A stretch of DNA of 28,674 bases. It comes from CAYRFQ01 sp964423615 (lineage in GTDB: Bacteria > Planctomycetota > Planctomycetia > Gemmatales > Gemmataceae). Below are positions 1 through 8,070 of this stretch, one piece after another. The stretch spans positions 1 to 28,674 of the forward strand of contig CAYRFQ010000101.1 in assembly GCA_964423615.1 (NCBI GenBank), given 5' to 3'. The notes below the pieces were generated by a model. It searched no databases. It was not told where the DNA came from and worked only from the letters and a program-made list of their open reading frames with translations. Made by a program: the position numbers and the translations under genes. The stretch's first letter is position 1, and every line of letters starts with the position of its first letter.

Positions 1-99
1 GGGTATCTCGAAAAATTGGAGCAGTTGATCGACCAGTCGACTTTGCTATCCTAGCATTTACTACATGTTCTTCCCAAACTGTATTGAGGAGATAGGTCC

Positions 100-996
100 A
101 TGAATGTTCTATTTGCGCAAGCGAACGACGGTAACAACAAGGCTCCTGATGCGATTAGTGAAGGTTTTTCAGTTCTTCAATCGCTAGATGTCCAGGCCTT
201 AACTCAACAAGCCATCCAATTTGGCATCAATCTCGTCCTGGCTGTTCTCATATTAGTCATTGGTCGATGGATCGCCCTATGGATCGCTCGGATGATCCGA
301 ACTGCCAGTGAAAAAGCGAACATGGACGAGACCTTGGCGGTGTTTACGCGTAACCTGGCTTACATCACAATGATGACCTTGGTGATCATCGCAGCTCTCG
401 TTCGATTGGGGTTGGACCCGACATCATTAGCGGCCGGTGTTGCTGCCGGGGGGATCGCGATAGGTCTAGCATTACAAGGTTCTCTCGCGAACATCGCCGC
501 AGGATTCATGATCATCTTCTTCCGCCATTTCAAACTTGGCGACTACGTGGAGGCGGGAGGAACGGCAGGCACGATTACAGCCATCCAGATGTTTCAATCC
601 GTGCTCACAACCCCGGATAATCGACAAATTGTGGTTCCCAATAGCCAAATCACGGCTGGGACTATCGTCAATTTTTCGGCCCACGAAACTCGTCGGATCG
701 ATCTGGTGATTGGATGTGGCTACAACGACGATTTGAAAGCCGTAAAAAATTATTTGATCGAGATTTTAACATCCGATGAGCGCGTTTTGAAGAACCCCGA
801 ACCAGTCGTGGTAGTTGGTGAACTCGGTGATAGTAGTGTCAATTTCCTCGTTCGTCCGTGGGTAAAGTCGGAAGACTATTGGACCACGAAATGGGACTTA
901 TTAGAAAAAATTAAAACCGGATTCGACGAGAAAGGCTTCAACATTCCATTCCCACAACAGGAAGTTCACATGCACCAGGTGGCTGGGCGACCGTAG
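100..996 (+). CDS. mscS: MscS-family mechanosensitive ion channel
   Basis: The product is a small-conductance mechanosensitive channel of the inner membrane that opens under membrane tension to release solutes during hypo-osmotic shock. The protein has 298 residues, close to the 286 of E. coli MscS. Three hydrophobic segments are visible at about 40-62, 85-103 and 107-140. The third is the Gly/Ala-rich pore helix (GVAAGGIAIGLALQGSLAN), followed by the amphipathic FFRHFKLGDYVE stretch typical of MscS. A beta domain (VPNSQI) and an alpha/beta C-terminal domain complete the heptamer vestibule. The ATG start is supported by AGGAGAT about 9 bases upstream. A weak sigma70-like pair, TTGATC (25-30) and TATCCT (47-52), lies in the leader. 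The gene lies 70 bp before the FGE gene and may share its transcript. Confidence 0.95.
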   Translation: MNVLFAQANDGNNKAPDAISEGFSVLQSLDVQALTQQAIQFGINLVLAVLILVIGRWIALWIARMIRTASEKANMDETLAVFTRNLAYITMMTLVIIAALVRLGLDPTSLAAGVAAGGIAIGLALQGSLANIAAGFMIIFFRHFKLGDYVEAGGTAGTITAIQMFQSVLTTPDNRQIVVPNSQITAGTIVNFSAHETRRIDLVIGCGYNDDLKAVKNYLIEILTSDERVLKNPEPVVVVGELGDSSVNFLVRPWVKSEDYWTTKWDLLEKIKTGFDEKGFNIPFPQQEVHMHQVAGRP

Positions 997-1066
997 TCCC
1001 AGCAAACAGTTATGAGCTGCGTGCAAAACCGACTTCATCCGATCTTCTTTTCTTGAGAGCATTCCT

Positions 1067-2275
1067 ATGCGGCGTGGCATTCTCCTTGGTGGGTTGGCGA
1101 TCTTGGCCTTTTTAATTGTATACACATTAGCCTTGTTTCGTCGGAGTTCGTTCCACGATGCGACGCCTCCAGCCGAACAAAAAGACGTACCTCCAATGGT
1201 CTGGATTCCTGGCGGTGAATTCACGATGGGGACGGACTCCAAACTCGGATGGCCCGAGGAAAAACCCCAACATCGTGTCCGCGTCGATGGCTTTTGGATC
1301 GACACGACGGAAGTGACCAACGCTCAGTTCCGCGAGTTCGTCAAAGCCACCGGATATAAAACGACAGCCGAGAAACCACTCGACGTCAAAACAATAATGT
1401 CCCAGTCTCCCCCCGGCACACCACCACCTCCCAAAGAAAAGCTAGTACCTGGCTCGCTGGTTTTCACCCCACCATCCAAACAAGTGCCTCTCGACAAAAT
1501 GGCTCGCTGGTGGAGATGGACGCCCGGTGCCAACTGGCGTCATCCCGAAGGTCCAGACAGCACCATTGAAGGACAAGACGCCCATCCAGTCGTTCATGTT
1601 TCGTGGTTCGACGCCGTCGCCTATGCCAAGTGGGCCGGGAAACGACTCCCGACCGAGGCCGAGTGGGAATTCGCCGCCCGGGGAGGTCTGGAAGAGAGCG
1701 ATTACACCTGGGGAAACGCGAAACCTTCCGACAAGCGAATCCTCGCCAACATCTGGCAAGGTCGGTTTCCCTTCAACAACACCGTCCTCGATGGCTACGA
1801 ACGCACGGCTCCTGTGGCAAGTTTCAAACACAACGGCCACAAACTGTACGATATGTCCGGTAACGTTTGGGAGTGGTGCAGTGACTTCTATCAAGCTGAC
1901 TTGTATAGGACACGAGTGTATGCCAAAGGCGTTGGCCAGGCTCATATCGTCGTTCAGAGTCTTGGAGCACAAACTCTCACGACATCCGGCAATGGGATTG
2001 CGGTCATGCCACGAATTCTGATTGCTTCAGGGATGGCCCGAACCGGGCTCTTCCGACAAGCGAAGGGTATTGTTGTGAACCCAACAGGTCCTGCCAGGAG
2101 CCGTGATCCGCGCAATCCGTATGGTGCCTCACGAGCCCAACGCGGTGGTTCGTTTTTATGTCATGATTCCTATTGTTCGAGATATCGCCCAAGCGCACGT
2201 CATGGTTGCGATCCTTACACCGGTATGTCGCACGTCGGTTTCCGATGCGTGAAGAGTTCTCCGTCCAAGAAGTGA
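1067..2275 (+). CDS. Membrane-anchored formylglycine-generating enzyme (SUMF1/FGE-sulfatase domain)
   Basis: The product is predicted to oxidise the active-site cysteine of a sulfatase to formylglycine, the aldehyde essential for sulfate-ester hydrolysis. Residues 1-24 form an N-terminal membrane anchor or signal, so the domain probably lies outside the cytoplasm. The FGE domain begins near residue 45 (MVWIPGGEFTMGTDS) and contains EVTNAQFREFV, HPVVHVSWFDAVAYAKWAGK, RLPTEAEWEFAARGG and DMSGNVWEW. The C-terminus has RGGSFLCHDSYCSRYRPSAR, so the two catalytic cysteines of the family are present as C365 and C370. The region between NVWEWC and RGGSF is about 50 residues longer than I expect for the family; the extra piece is about residues 282-329. 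The gene ends 46 bp before the sulfatase start, and the pairing supports a maturase-substrate relation. The upstream Shine-Dalgarno is weak. Confidence 0.93.
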   Translation: MRRGILLGGLAILAFLIVYTLALFRRSSFHDATPPAEQKDVPPMVWIPGGEFTMGTDSKLGWPEEKPQHRVRVDGFWIDTTEVTNAQFREFVKATGYKTTAEKPLDVKTIMSQSPPGTPPPPKEKLVPGSLVFTPPSKQVPLDKMARWWRWTPGANWRHPEGPDSTIEGQDAHPVVHVSWFDAVAYAKWAGKRLPTEAEWEFAARGGLEESDYTWGNAKPSDKRILANIWQGRFPFNNTVLDGYERTAPVASFKHNGHKLYDMSGNVWEWCSDFYQADLYRTRVYAKGVGQAHIVVQSLGAQTLTTSGNGIAVMPRILIASGMARTGLFRQAKGIVVNPTGPARSRDPRNPYGASRAQRGGSFLCHDSYCSRYRPSARHGCDPYTGMSHVGFRCVKSSPSKK

Positions 2276-2321
2276 ACTCACAATTCCTTGTTCCTTTTGT
2301 TTCTCTCCCAAGGAGATGCTC

Positions 2322-4241
2322 ATGTTCAAGAGTGTTCGTTTCCAGGCCATCGCGTTGGTGGCTGTAGGTGCCCTGCTCGGGTATGCGGCGTCGCGCGCCG
2401 ACGTCATCTTCCCGGCAAGTGCTTCGTCTGACAAAAGCGAAGTAAAATCGGATTGTTCGAACTCGCAAGACAAGTCCTGTGCGAAAGGTTGTTGCTCGAA
2501 GGGAGCAAGCCGCAGCCAGGCGTTTACTTGCTCGACGAAAGAGGCAGCTCCCTCGAAAAATATGACAGCTTGCTCGCCATCGCGTGTAGCCCTGGCCGAC
2601 TCGAAAAGCCGGCAGACAGAGGTTGCCATCCTCGACAAGAACAAGGGCCGCGAGTCAACCAAAGAATTGGCCAACGTCATCGCGAAGGCTGTCCAAAGGC
2701 AAAATGGGACGCGGCCAAACATCCTCGTTATCTTCGGCGACGACATCGGCTATTGGAACTTGAGCTACAACAACCGCGGCATGATGGGCTACAAAACCCC
2801 GAACATTGATCGAATCGCCAAAGAGGGCATGATGTTCACGGACTACTACGCCCAGCAAAGTTGCACCGCTGGTCGTGCGGCCTTCATCACGGGTCAGATT
2901 CCTGTCCGGACCGGGCTCACCAAAGTCGGGATGCCCGGCGCCAGGGTCGGTCTGCAAGCCGAAGATCCAACACTTGCCGTCCTTCTCAAACTCCTTGGGT
3001 ACCTGTGCGGCCAGTTTGGCAAAAACCATCTCGGCGACCGCAACGAATTCTTGCCGACGGTCCACGGCTTCGATGAGTTTTATGGCAACCTTTATCATCT
3101 CAATGCGGAAGAAGAACCGGAGAACGAAGACTACCCCGGCGACTTAAAGTTGCCTAACGGCAAAACGTTCCGGGAGGTTTTCGGACCACGCGGAGTGTTG
3201 AAGTGTGAAGCGAGTAAGAAGGACGACCCAACTGTCGATCCTCGATTCGGCCGCGTTGGAAAGCAAACGATCAAGGACACCGGTCCTCTCACGAAAAAGC
3301 GTATGGAATCGGTTGACCGAGAGTTCCTCAACGCCACAAAGGACTTTATCAAGAACGCCGTCAAAAACAAAAAGCCGTTTTTCGCCTGGTTCAACGCGAC
3401 ACGGATGCACTTCTACACCCACGTCAAAAAGGCTAACCGAAAGAAAGGTCGTGGTTTCTACGCCGACGGGATGGTCGAGCACGACCGACACGTTGGAGAA
3501 CTGCTTCAACTCCTCGACGACCTGAACATCTCCGACAACACCATTGTGATCTACACGACGGACAACGGACCTCATTACAATGAGTGGCCCGATGGCGGCA
3601 TCACTATTTTCCGAGGCGAGAAGAACACCAACTGGGAAGGTGGTTTCCGCGTCCCGTGCGTCATCCGGTGGCCAGGTAAGATTCCAGCCGGCAGCGTGTC
3701 GAATGAGATTTTCTCGCATGAGGATTGGCTGCCGACCCTTGTGGCTGCTGCGGGCGATCCAGACGTCAAATCCAAACTCAAAAAAGGACTCAAGGCCGGG
3801 GGAAGGAACTATAAGGTCTACATCGACGGGTATAACCAACTCCAATACCTCACGGGCAAGGAGAAGAAGTCGCCACGCAAGAGCTTCTTCTACTTCAGCG
3901 ACGATGGCGAGTTCATGAACATCCGGTACCAAGACTGGGTGGTCGTCTACATGGAGCAAAGAGCCAAGCGATTCGACGTCTGGCGAGAGCCGTTCGTCAA
4001 ATTGCGATCTCCGAAGATCTTCAATCTACGACGCGACCCCTTCCAAAAGGCCGATACCGACTCGAATAATTACAACCGTTGGTGGGCCGAACGTGCGTTT
4101 ATGATTGCTCCAGCCACGGCCATCGCAACTAAATATTTGCAAACATTCAAGGAATTTCCGCCAAGACAGCGACCCGAGGCCTGGAACCTCGACGAAGTCA
4201 TGGAGCGGATAGAAAAACAACAGCAAATCGGGGGCCGGTAG
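2322..4241 (+). CDS. Arylsulfatase (type I, formylglycine-dependent)
   Basis: The product hydrolyses a sulfate ester of unknown identity, probably in the periplasm. The start at 2322 is chosen because AAGGAG (2310-2315) directly abuts the ATG at 2316 but is correctly spaced for the ATG at 2322. The protein then has 639 residues with an N-terminal hydrophobic anchor or signal at about 6-22. A stalk of roughly 70 residues with clustered cysteines (CAKGCCSKG) precedes the sulfatase domain, which starts near PNILVIFGDDIGYWN, the metal-binding aspartates. The modification motif is CTAGR at 181-185, with C181 as the formylglycine precursor. Further family motifs are GQFGKNHLGDR, HGFDEFYGNLYHLNAEEEPE and the metal-site TTDNGP. 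The FGE gene just upstream presumably activates it. Confidence 0.95.
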   Translation: MFKSVRFQAIALVAVGALLGYAASRADVIFPASASSDKSEVKSDCSNSQDKSCAKGCCSKGASRSQAFTCSTKEAAPSKNMTACSPSRVALADSKSRQTEVAILDKNKGRESTKELANVIAKAVQRQNGTRPNILVIFGDDIGYWNLSYNNRGMMGYKTPNIDRIAKEGMMFTDYYAQQSCTAGRAAFITGQIPVRTGLTKVGMPGARVGLQAEDPTLAVLLKLLGYLCGQFGKNHLGDRNEFLPTVHGFDEFYGNLYHLNAEEEPENEDYPGDLKLPNGKTFREVFGPRGVLKCEASKKDDPTVDPRFGRVGKQTIKDTGPLTKKRMESVDREFLNATKDFIKNAVKNKKPFFAWFNATRMHFYTHVKKANRKKGRGFYADGMVEHDRHVGELLQLLDDLNISDNTIVIYTTDNGPHYNEWPDGGITIFRGEKNTNWEGGFRVPCVIRWPGKIPAGSVSNEIFSHEDWLPTLVAAAGDPDVKSKLKKGLKAGGRNYKVYIDGYNQLQYLTGKEKKSPRKSFFYFSDDGEFMNIRYQDWVVVYMEQRAKRFDVWREPFVKLRSPKIFNLRRDPFQKADTDSNNYNRWWAERAFMIAPATAIATKYLQTFKEFPPRQRPEAWNLDEVMERIEKQQQIGGR

Positions 4242-4291
4242 TGCAAACACCTCGCCTCCGGCCTGAACCGTGACCGGAAGGCCCATCACTT

Positions 4292-4327
4292 CGAATCCTG
4301 CTTGGTTATTCCCAGAAGCAGGATTCG
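4292..4327 (+). terminator. 12-bp hairpin after the sulfatase gene
   Basis: CGAATCCTGCTT (4292-4303) and AAGCAGGATTCG (4316-4327) form a perfect 12-bp inverted repeat with a 12-base loop. It lies 50 bp past the sulfatase stop and ahead of the next RBS. There is no clean U-tract (CCCTTTCG follows), so it may be an mRNA-stabilising 3' hairpin rather than a classical intrinsic terminator. Confidence 0.45.
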
Positions 4328-4440
4328 CCCTTTCGTCCACCAGCTCTCTTCTCACAATGTAATTGTTTTGCTACTCTGATTGCAGCGAACGATCCGGTTA
4401 CGTAAGGCGCATTCGGTTGTGTAAAGGAGTAACCAAGCCC

Positions 4441-4638
4441 ATGCCCGTCCGTGATGACGATTTTGATGACCTCGATCCACGGGAATATCCCGAACGCGAT
4501 TGGAGCGACGATGAGGGACTCGACTTACTTGAAGAAGAAAAACAGTCCACGAAACCGGCTTGGGTGGTCTTCGTGGTTGGGTTGCTCCTTTTAAGCATCG
4601 TTCTGTTTTGGATACTTGACTTTTGGGTGATTCTGTGA
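4441..4638 (+). CDS. Small acidic single-pass membrane protein
   Basis: I do not recognise a family. The 65-residue product begins MPVRDDDFDDLDPREYPERD. Its first ~36 residues are strongly acidic and probably cytoplasmic, and residues about 41-62 form one hydrophobic helix ending DFWVIL. The ATG at 4441 is preferred to an in-frame upstream start at 4363 because AAAGGAG (4423-4429) precedes it. Its stop codon overlaps the GTG start of the SAM hydrolase in GTGA (4635-4638), which indicates translational coupling. This suggests a functional link, but none is known. It could anchor or modulate the downstream enzyme. Confidence 0.75.
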   Translation: MPVRDDDFDDLDPREYPERDWSDDEGLDLLEEEKQSTKPAWVVFVVGLLLLSIVLFWILDFWVIL

Positions 4639-5426
4639 GCCGCCTGATCACGCTGACGACGGACTTCGGTAACGGATCCTTGTACGTAGGTGCCATGAAA
4701 GGTAGCCTGCTTTCTGTCAATCCTAACTCACGTCTCCATGACCTGACTCATCAGATTCCCCCGCAAGATCTGAAATACACAGCTTACTTTCTCAAAGGCG
4801 CGATCAGCTACTTCCCACCAAAAACTCTCCACGTCGTTGTCGTCGATCCGGGCGTTGGGTCCAAACGTACGATCCTCTATGTCGAGGTTGGCGATCAGTG
4901 CCTGTTGGTTCCCGATAATGGATGCTGGACAAGCCTAATCTCCCCTTTGGAATCGCCCACCAGAGTGATTCAGTTAACCAATCAGGACTACTGGCGAAAA
5001 GAAGTGAGTTACACGTTTCATGGGAGAGACATCTTTGCCCCGGTGGCAGGTCACTTGTCGTTGAGTGTGGAACCGGACAATCTCGGGCAGGTCGTTACCG
5101 AATGGGTCGAATTAGATTTACCGATGGCAACAATCACAGATTCGGAGCTACGCGGTGAGGTTGTCTTTGTGGACGAGTTCGGAAACCTCCTGACGAATAT
5201 TCCTGCAGAACAATATCTGGCTTGGGCTAATCAGAATGTCGAGATAAAAATCGGTACATTTCACGTCAAGAAAAGAGTCCGGACCTATTCAGAAGCTTCT
5301 GTCGGCGAGGTGGTCGCACTTGTATCGAGTTTGAATACGTTTGAAGTTTCTGTGAATCAAGGTTCAGCTGCGAAACGATTAGGACTTTCAACAGGGAGTT
5401 CTGTCGTAATCCGAATCCTACAATAA
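4635..5426 (+). CDS. S-adenosyl-L-methionine hydrolase (adenosine-forming), DUF62/SAM hydroxide adenosyltransferase family
   Basis: Members related to the fluorinase/chlorinase family usually use activated water to cleave SAM to adenosine and methionine. The GTG at 4635 is chosen because it overlaps the preceding stop and starts the conserved MSRLITLTTDFG. An in-frame TTG at 4623 would add four residues. With 263 residues the length fits the family. Recognisable motifs are TTDFG, VVVDPGVGSKR and FHGRDIFAPVAGHL. D71, R78 and H129 match the spacing of the Asp-Arg-His set described for archaeal DUF62 proteins, which favours hydrolase over halogenase. The C-terminal domain contains VFVDEFGNLLTNI. 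The protein is cytoplasmic. Confidence 0.93.
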   Translation: MSRLITLTTDFGNGSLYVGAMKGSLLSVNPNSRLHDLTHQIPPQDLKYTAYFLKGAISYFPPKTLHVVVVDPGVGSKRTILYVEVGDQCLLVPDNGCWTSLISPLESPTRVIQLTNQDYWRKEVSYTFHGRDIFAPVAGHLSLSVEPDNLGQVVTEWVELDLPMATITDSELRGEVVFVDEFGNLLTNIPAEQYLAWANQNVEIKIGTFHVKKRVRTYSEASVGEVVALVSSLNTFEVSVNQGSAAKRLGLSTGSSVVIRILQ

Positions 5427-5686
5427 TTACGAAAACAGCGGCACAGTTCAAAACGACAGCAACTGATCCTGAAACCATTTGGAAGCGATTGCCGACTAAA
5501 TTACAATCGGTCTGGGTCGAACAGGACAGATGGTTTGATCAATTGAGTTGACCTCAGCGATGTTTCCAGTTTGGCGTGGTGGAGTGGACCGGGTTTTTCA
5601 CGAACTCGAAGCGGTCGATCCTCGCTGTGAGACGGGAGATACGACGTCGGCTTAGTTGGCGAAATCGAGGCGATGGGGCACAGATA

Positions 5687-7042
5687 ATGGAAACGGTTCA
5701 CATTCGGTGTCGTAAATGTCAAGAACTCATTGCGGTCGCCACAGAGGACTTGGGTTTCGAAATCCAGTGTCCCCTATGCCAGGCACAATTTCAGGCCGAG
5801 CGGACCGAACCTGCCGACACCATAAATTCACCACTAAATCTATCTCTTTTTAAACAGACTGACAACTTGGACCAAACTCAGGAAGAAGCTACAGAGCCTT
5901 CGGAGGAACAGAACACGAAGAGTATATTTGATCCAGAGGCACCCAGCGAAGACGAAATCTTTAGGGACAATGAGATATCGAACCCTGATGAGGCTGCCGG
6001 AGTCTCAACCGGAGACAACGGTCTCTCTCCATCCCGAAAACACACTTCTGAACTCACAACAACTGATCCTAAGGAGCCATCATTATCAAAGGACGCCCCA
6101 GAAGAGGAAGCAACGCCCGCTTGGCCGTCTTCACCTGACGCACAGAAGGTGAGTTTGGATTCTTCGGACGAAGGAATTGCAATCCAAGAAAGCCTGGATG
6201 TAGAAGAGCCAGAGGAGTTATTCGGTACCGACAGTTCTTCTATCCTAGAAGGTCCGCTTACTCCCACCACCGGAAGTGGAATAGTACGGAGCCCACAAGC
6301 TCGAACCATGAGTTCGCAAAGTGGTCTGCTGACTCCCATGTTGTTGATCGTTCTGGTGCCCTATTCGATTACCGTGACCATCGTATTGGTCTACATGCTG
6401 TTGAACTGGCCTTACCAAGATCCACTTGAGCGAATGCTGGAGGAGCAGAATGGAGAATCTCCTGTTCAACGAGTCAAACACGATTCCTCGCTTTCAGCTC
6501 GATTGCGTGTCTCCTTGAACGACTCGCTGGAAATTGGAAGTGTAAAAATCGTCCCGAAAAAAGTCATCCTTTCCAATTCGACGCTTGCCCTTCACGTCGA
6601 ATTACACAACATATCTGATAACCTTCGTTTCAATCCTTTTCCACAGAAGTTTGCTACCCACAAAAGAAAGCAAGTGCGGATCGAAAAAAGGGGAAATCGA
6701 CGAGTTAAAGTCACTACACCAGCGGTTTATCCCTATGTATTTCTGGAGGGACAGGGATTTCGTCGAATTTACGGTGGTAAAGTGGATTGGTTTACTGACG
6801 AAAACGGTGAACTTCTCGCCAAACAAAAAGCAAACCTCGACCCTGGACAGTCTCTCCATGCCGTCCTCCAAACCGATTTAGGCCCTGATATTATCAGCGC
6901 TAAAGTTCTCAACTCTCCACTACCTCTCCTTTGGCGAATCCACCTCCGTCGCGGTCTGGAATATATCGCAGACCAAGACCGCAGCATTACATGCGTTGTT
7001 GGGATCGAGTTCTTGAGTGATCAAATTATACGTTCGGGATGA
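5687..7042 (+). CDS. Zinc-ribbon, single-pass membrane protein of unknown function
   Basis: This is a 451-residue protein if it starts at the ATG at 5687. The frame is open from a GTG at 5576, but those 37 residues do not resemble a domain and the zinc ribbon begins right after M38. Residues 8-31 form a CxxC-x16-CxxC ribbon (CRKCQELI...CPLCQ) similar to MJ0042-type fingers. An acidic, Ser/Thr-rich, low-complexity linker runs to about residue 205, followed by a transmembrane helix at about 212-241 (PMLLIVLVPYSITVTIVLVYML). The rest is a folded-looking extracytoplasmic domain of about 200 residues (SLEIGSVKIVPKKVIL). The architecture recalls planctomycete zinc-ribbon membrane proteins of unknown role. 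No catalytic motif was found. Confidence 0.8.
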   Translation: METVHIRCRKCQELIAVATEDLGFEIQCPLCQAQFQAERTEPADTINSPLNLSLFKQTDNLDQTQEEATEPSEEQNTKSIFDPEAPSEDEIFRDNEISNPDEAAGVSTGDNGLSPSRKHTSELTTTDPKEPSLSKDAPEEEATPAWPSSPDAQKVSLDSSDEGIAIQESLDVEEPEELFGTDSSSILEGPLTPTTGSGIVRSPQARTMSSQSGLLTPMLLIVLVPYSITVTIVLVYMLLNWPYQDPLERMLEEQNGESPVQRVKHDSSLSARLRVSLNDSLEIGSVKIVPKKVILSNSTLALHVELHNISDNLRFNPFPQKFATHKRKQVRIEKRGNRRVKVTTPAVYPYVFLEGQGFRRIYGGKVDWFTDENGELLAKQKANLDPGQSLHAVLQTDLGPDIISAKVLNSPLPLLWRIHLRRGLEYIADQDRSITCVVGIEFLSDQIIRSG

Positions 7043-7635
7043 AGTCCGACTTGATTCGAAGCCATCCTCCTAAATCCCTACAACGCCAAAATCGATTTTG
7101 CCTTCATGACATCGACTACAGCGGTCCTTCGTTTTTTTACCATTCCCTACCATCCATTTCTGAAGAAAAGAGTATGGCCTCAGATTATTTCAAAAATAAA
7201 TATCTAATAAAATATATCATTTTTTTTAATTGTAGAAAATGCCAACGTAAGCTGTCTATAATCTTTTGAGATGTAAAACGTATGCAATCGGTAAATTGAA
7301 CGCGGTCCTTCGAAGATTTTCAATTTGTTTAACGATGAAAATCGGTGTGGTTCAACGTTCGAGTTTGTACAAGACCGCAATTCGATGGTTAGAAGAAATG
7401 ATTTTTGCTCGACAACCATTGGGATGCGTTTCGTAGTTGCAACTTGTACTCGTCTACCTCAGTCAGTTGTAGTGTATTTCAACTATGCACTGAACAATTT
7501 CTGATCCCAAAGCATATCGAAAGGCGAGAGTTAGCCATCCGGATATAGCCACATTTGGGATTTCCAGTAGGACACATTTGTCCGGAATCGTTGGGTGCAG
7601 GCTTCTGGTAGTTTTTCTTTTGGAAGGGATTAGTG
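7043..7635. other. Long AT-rich intergenic region upstream of the Rrf2 gene
   Basis: I see no convincing gene here. The stretch around 7190-7235 is very AT-rich. GCGGTCCTTCG occurs twice (7121-7131 and 7302-7312). GGACA-CATT-TGTCC (7570-7583) is a perfect small dyad 50 bp before the Rrf2 start and could be an operator. A 76-codon frame begins at 7039 in an ATGA overlap with the preceding gene, but its composition looks non-coding. Confidence 0.5.
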
Positions 7636-8052
7636 ATGAAATTGACGAGAGCACAAAGTTATGCCCTCCGGGCAGTGATTCACATTGCTGGAGCGCACAA
7701 AAAAAATCGAAATAACCAAATCATCCCATCGCACCAAATTGCGAAGGAAAGGAAAATTCCTCCACGCTTTTTGCTCAAAGTCCTCAAACCACTGGTTGAT
7801 CATCAACTGCTTTTGTCCATAAAAGGACCTAGCGGCGGATATAGCCTCGCCAAGCCCGCAAACGAGATGACTGTTTTGGAAGTCATAGAAGCTGCCGATG
7901 GGCCCATCAGCGGCAGCGCTCCTGAAGGCAAGGAAGGAGATCGGAACTCCCCCTTGAGTATGAGGCTTGACGAACTTTGCAGTCAGGTTGCAGAACAAAC
8001 CAGGAAGCAGCTCAACAAGATCAAAATTTCTGAGTTGGTAATCCGAGATTGA
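7636..8052 (+). CDS. Rrf2-family winged-helix transcriptional regulator without Fe-S cysteines
   Basis: The product is a DNA-binding regulator of 138 residues. It starts MKLTRAQSYALRAVIHIA, the usual Rrf2 opening, and has the helix-turn-helix and wing in SHQIAKERKIPPRFLLKVLKPLVDHQLLLSIKGPSGGYSLAKP, followed by TVLEVIEAADGPI. IscR and NsrR carry three cysteines after this point to hold an Fe-S cluster. Here that region reads SAPEGKEGDRNSPLSM and only one cysteine (DELCSQV) occurs, so cluster sensing is unlikely. The ATG at 7636 is preferred over the adjacent GTG at 7633 because GGAAGGG (7622-7628) is then better spaced. It lies 18 bp before the DUF429 gene, so the two probably form an operon. 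Confidence 0.9.
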   Translation: MKLTRAQSYALRAVIHIAGAHKKNRNNQIIPSHQIAKERKIPPRFLLKVLKPLVDHQLLLSIKGPSGGYSLAKPANEMTVLEVIEAADGPISGSAPEGKEGDRNSPLSMRLDELCSQVAEQTRKQLNKIKISELVIRD

Positions 8053-8070
8053 GCCAAGAGGACCTAAAAT

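Noticed and set aside
1442..1972. Long frames antisense or out of frame within the FGE gene
   Set aside because: They are shadows of a clearly conserved FGE protein and have no family resemblance.
3144..3959. 271-codon antisense frame in the sulfatase gene
   Set aside because: The plus-strand sulfatase motifs are unambiguous; the antisense frame follows codon structure only.
4291..4330. tRNA T-arm-like TTCGAATCC near 4290
   Set aside because: It is part of a simple 12-bp hairpin. No acceptor, D or anticodon arm can be built around it.
7039..7269. 76-codon frame starting in an ATGA overlap with the zinc-ribbon gene
   Set aside because: The overlap is attractive, but the 3' half lies in very AT-rich DNA, the translation has no domain-like pattern and there is no RBS. 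It is probably chance.
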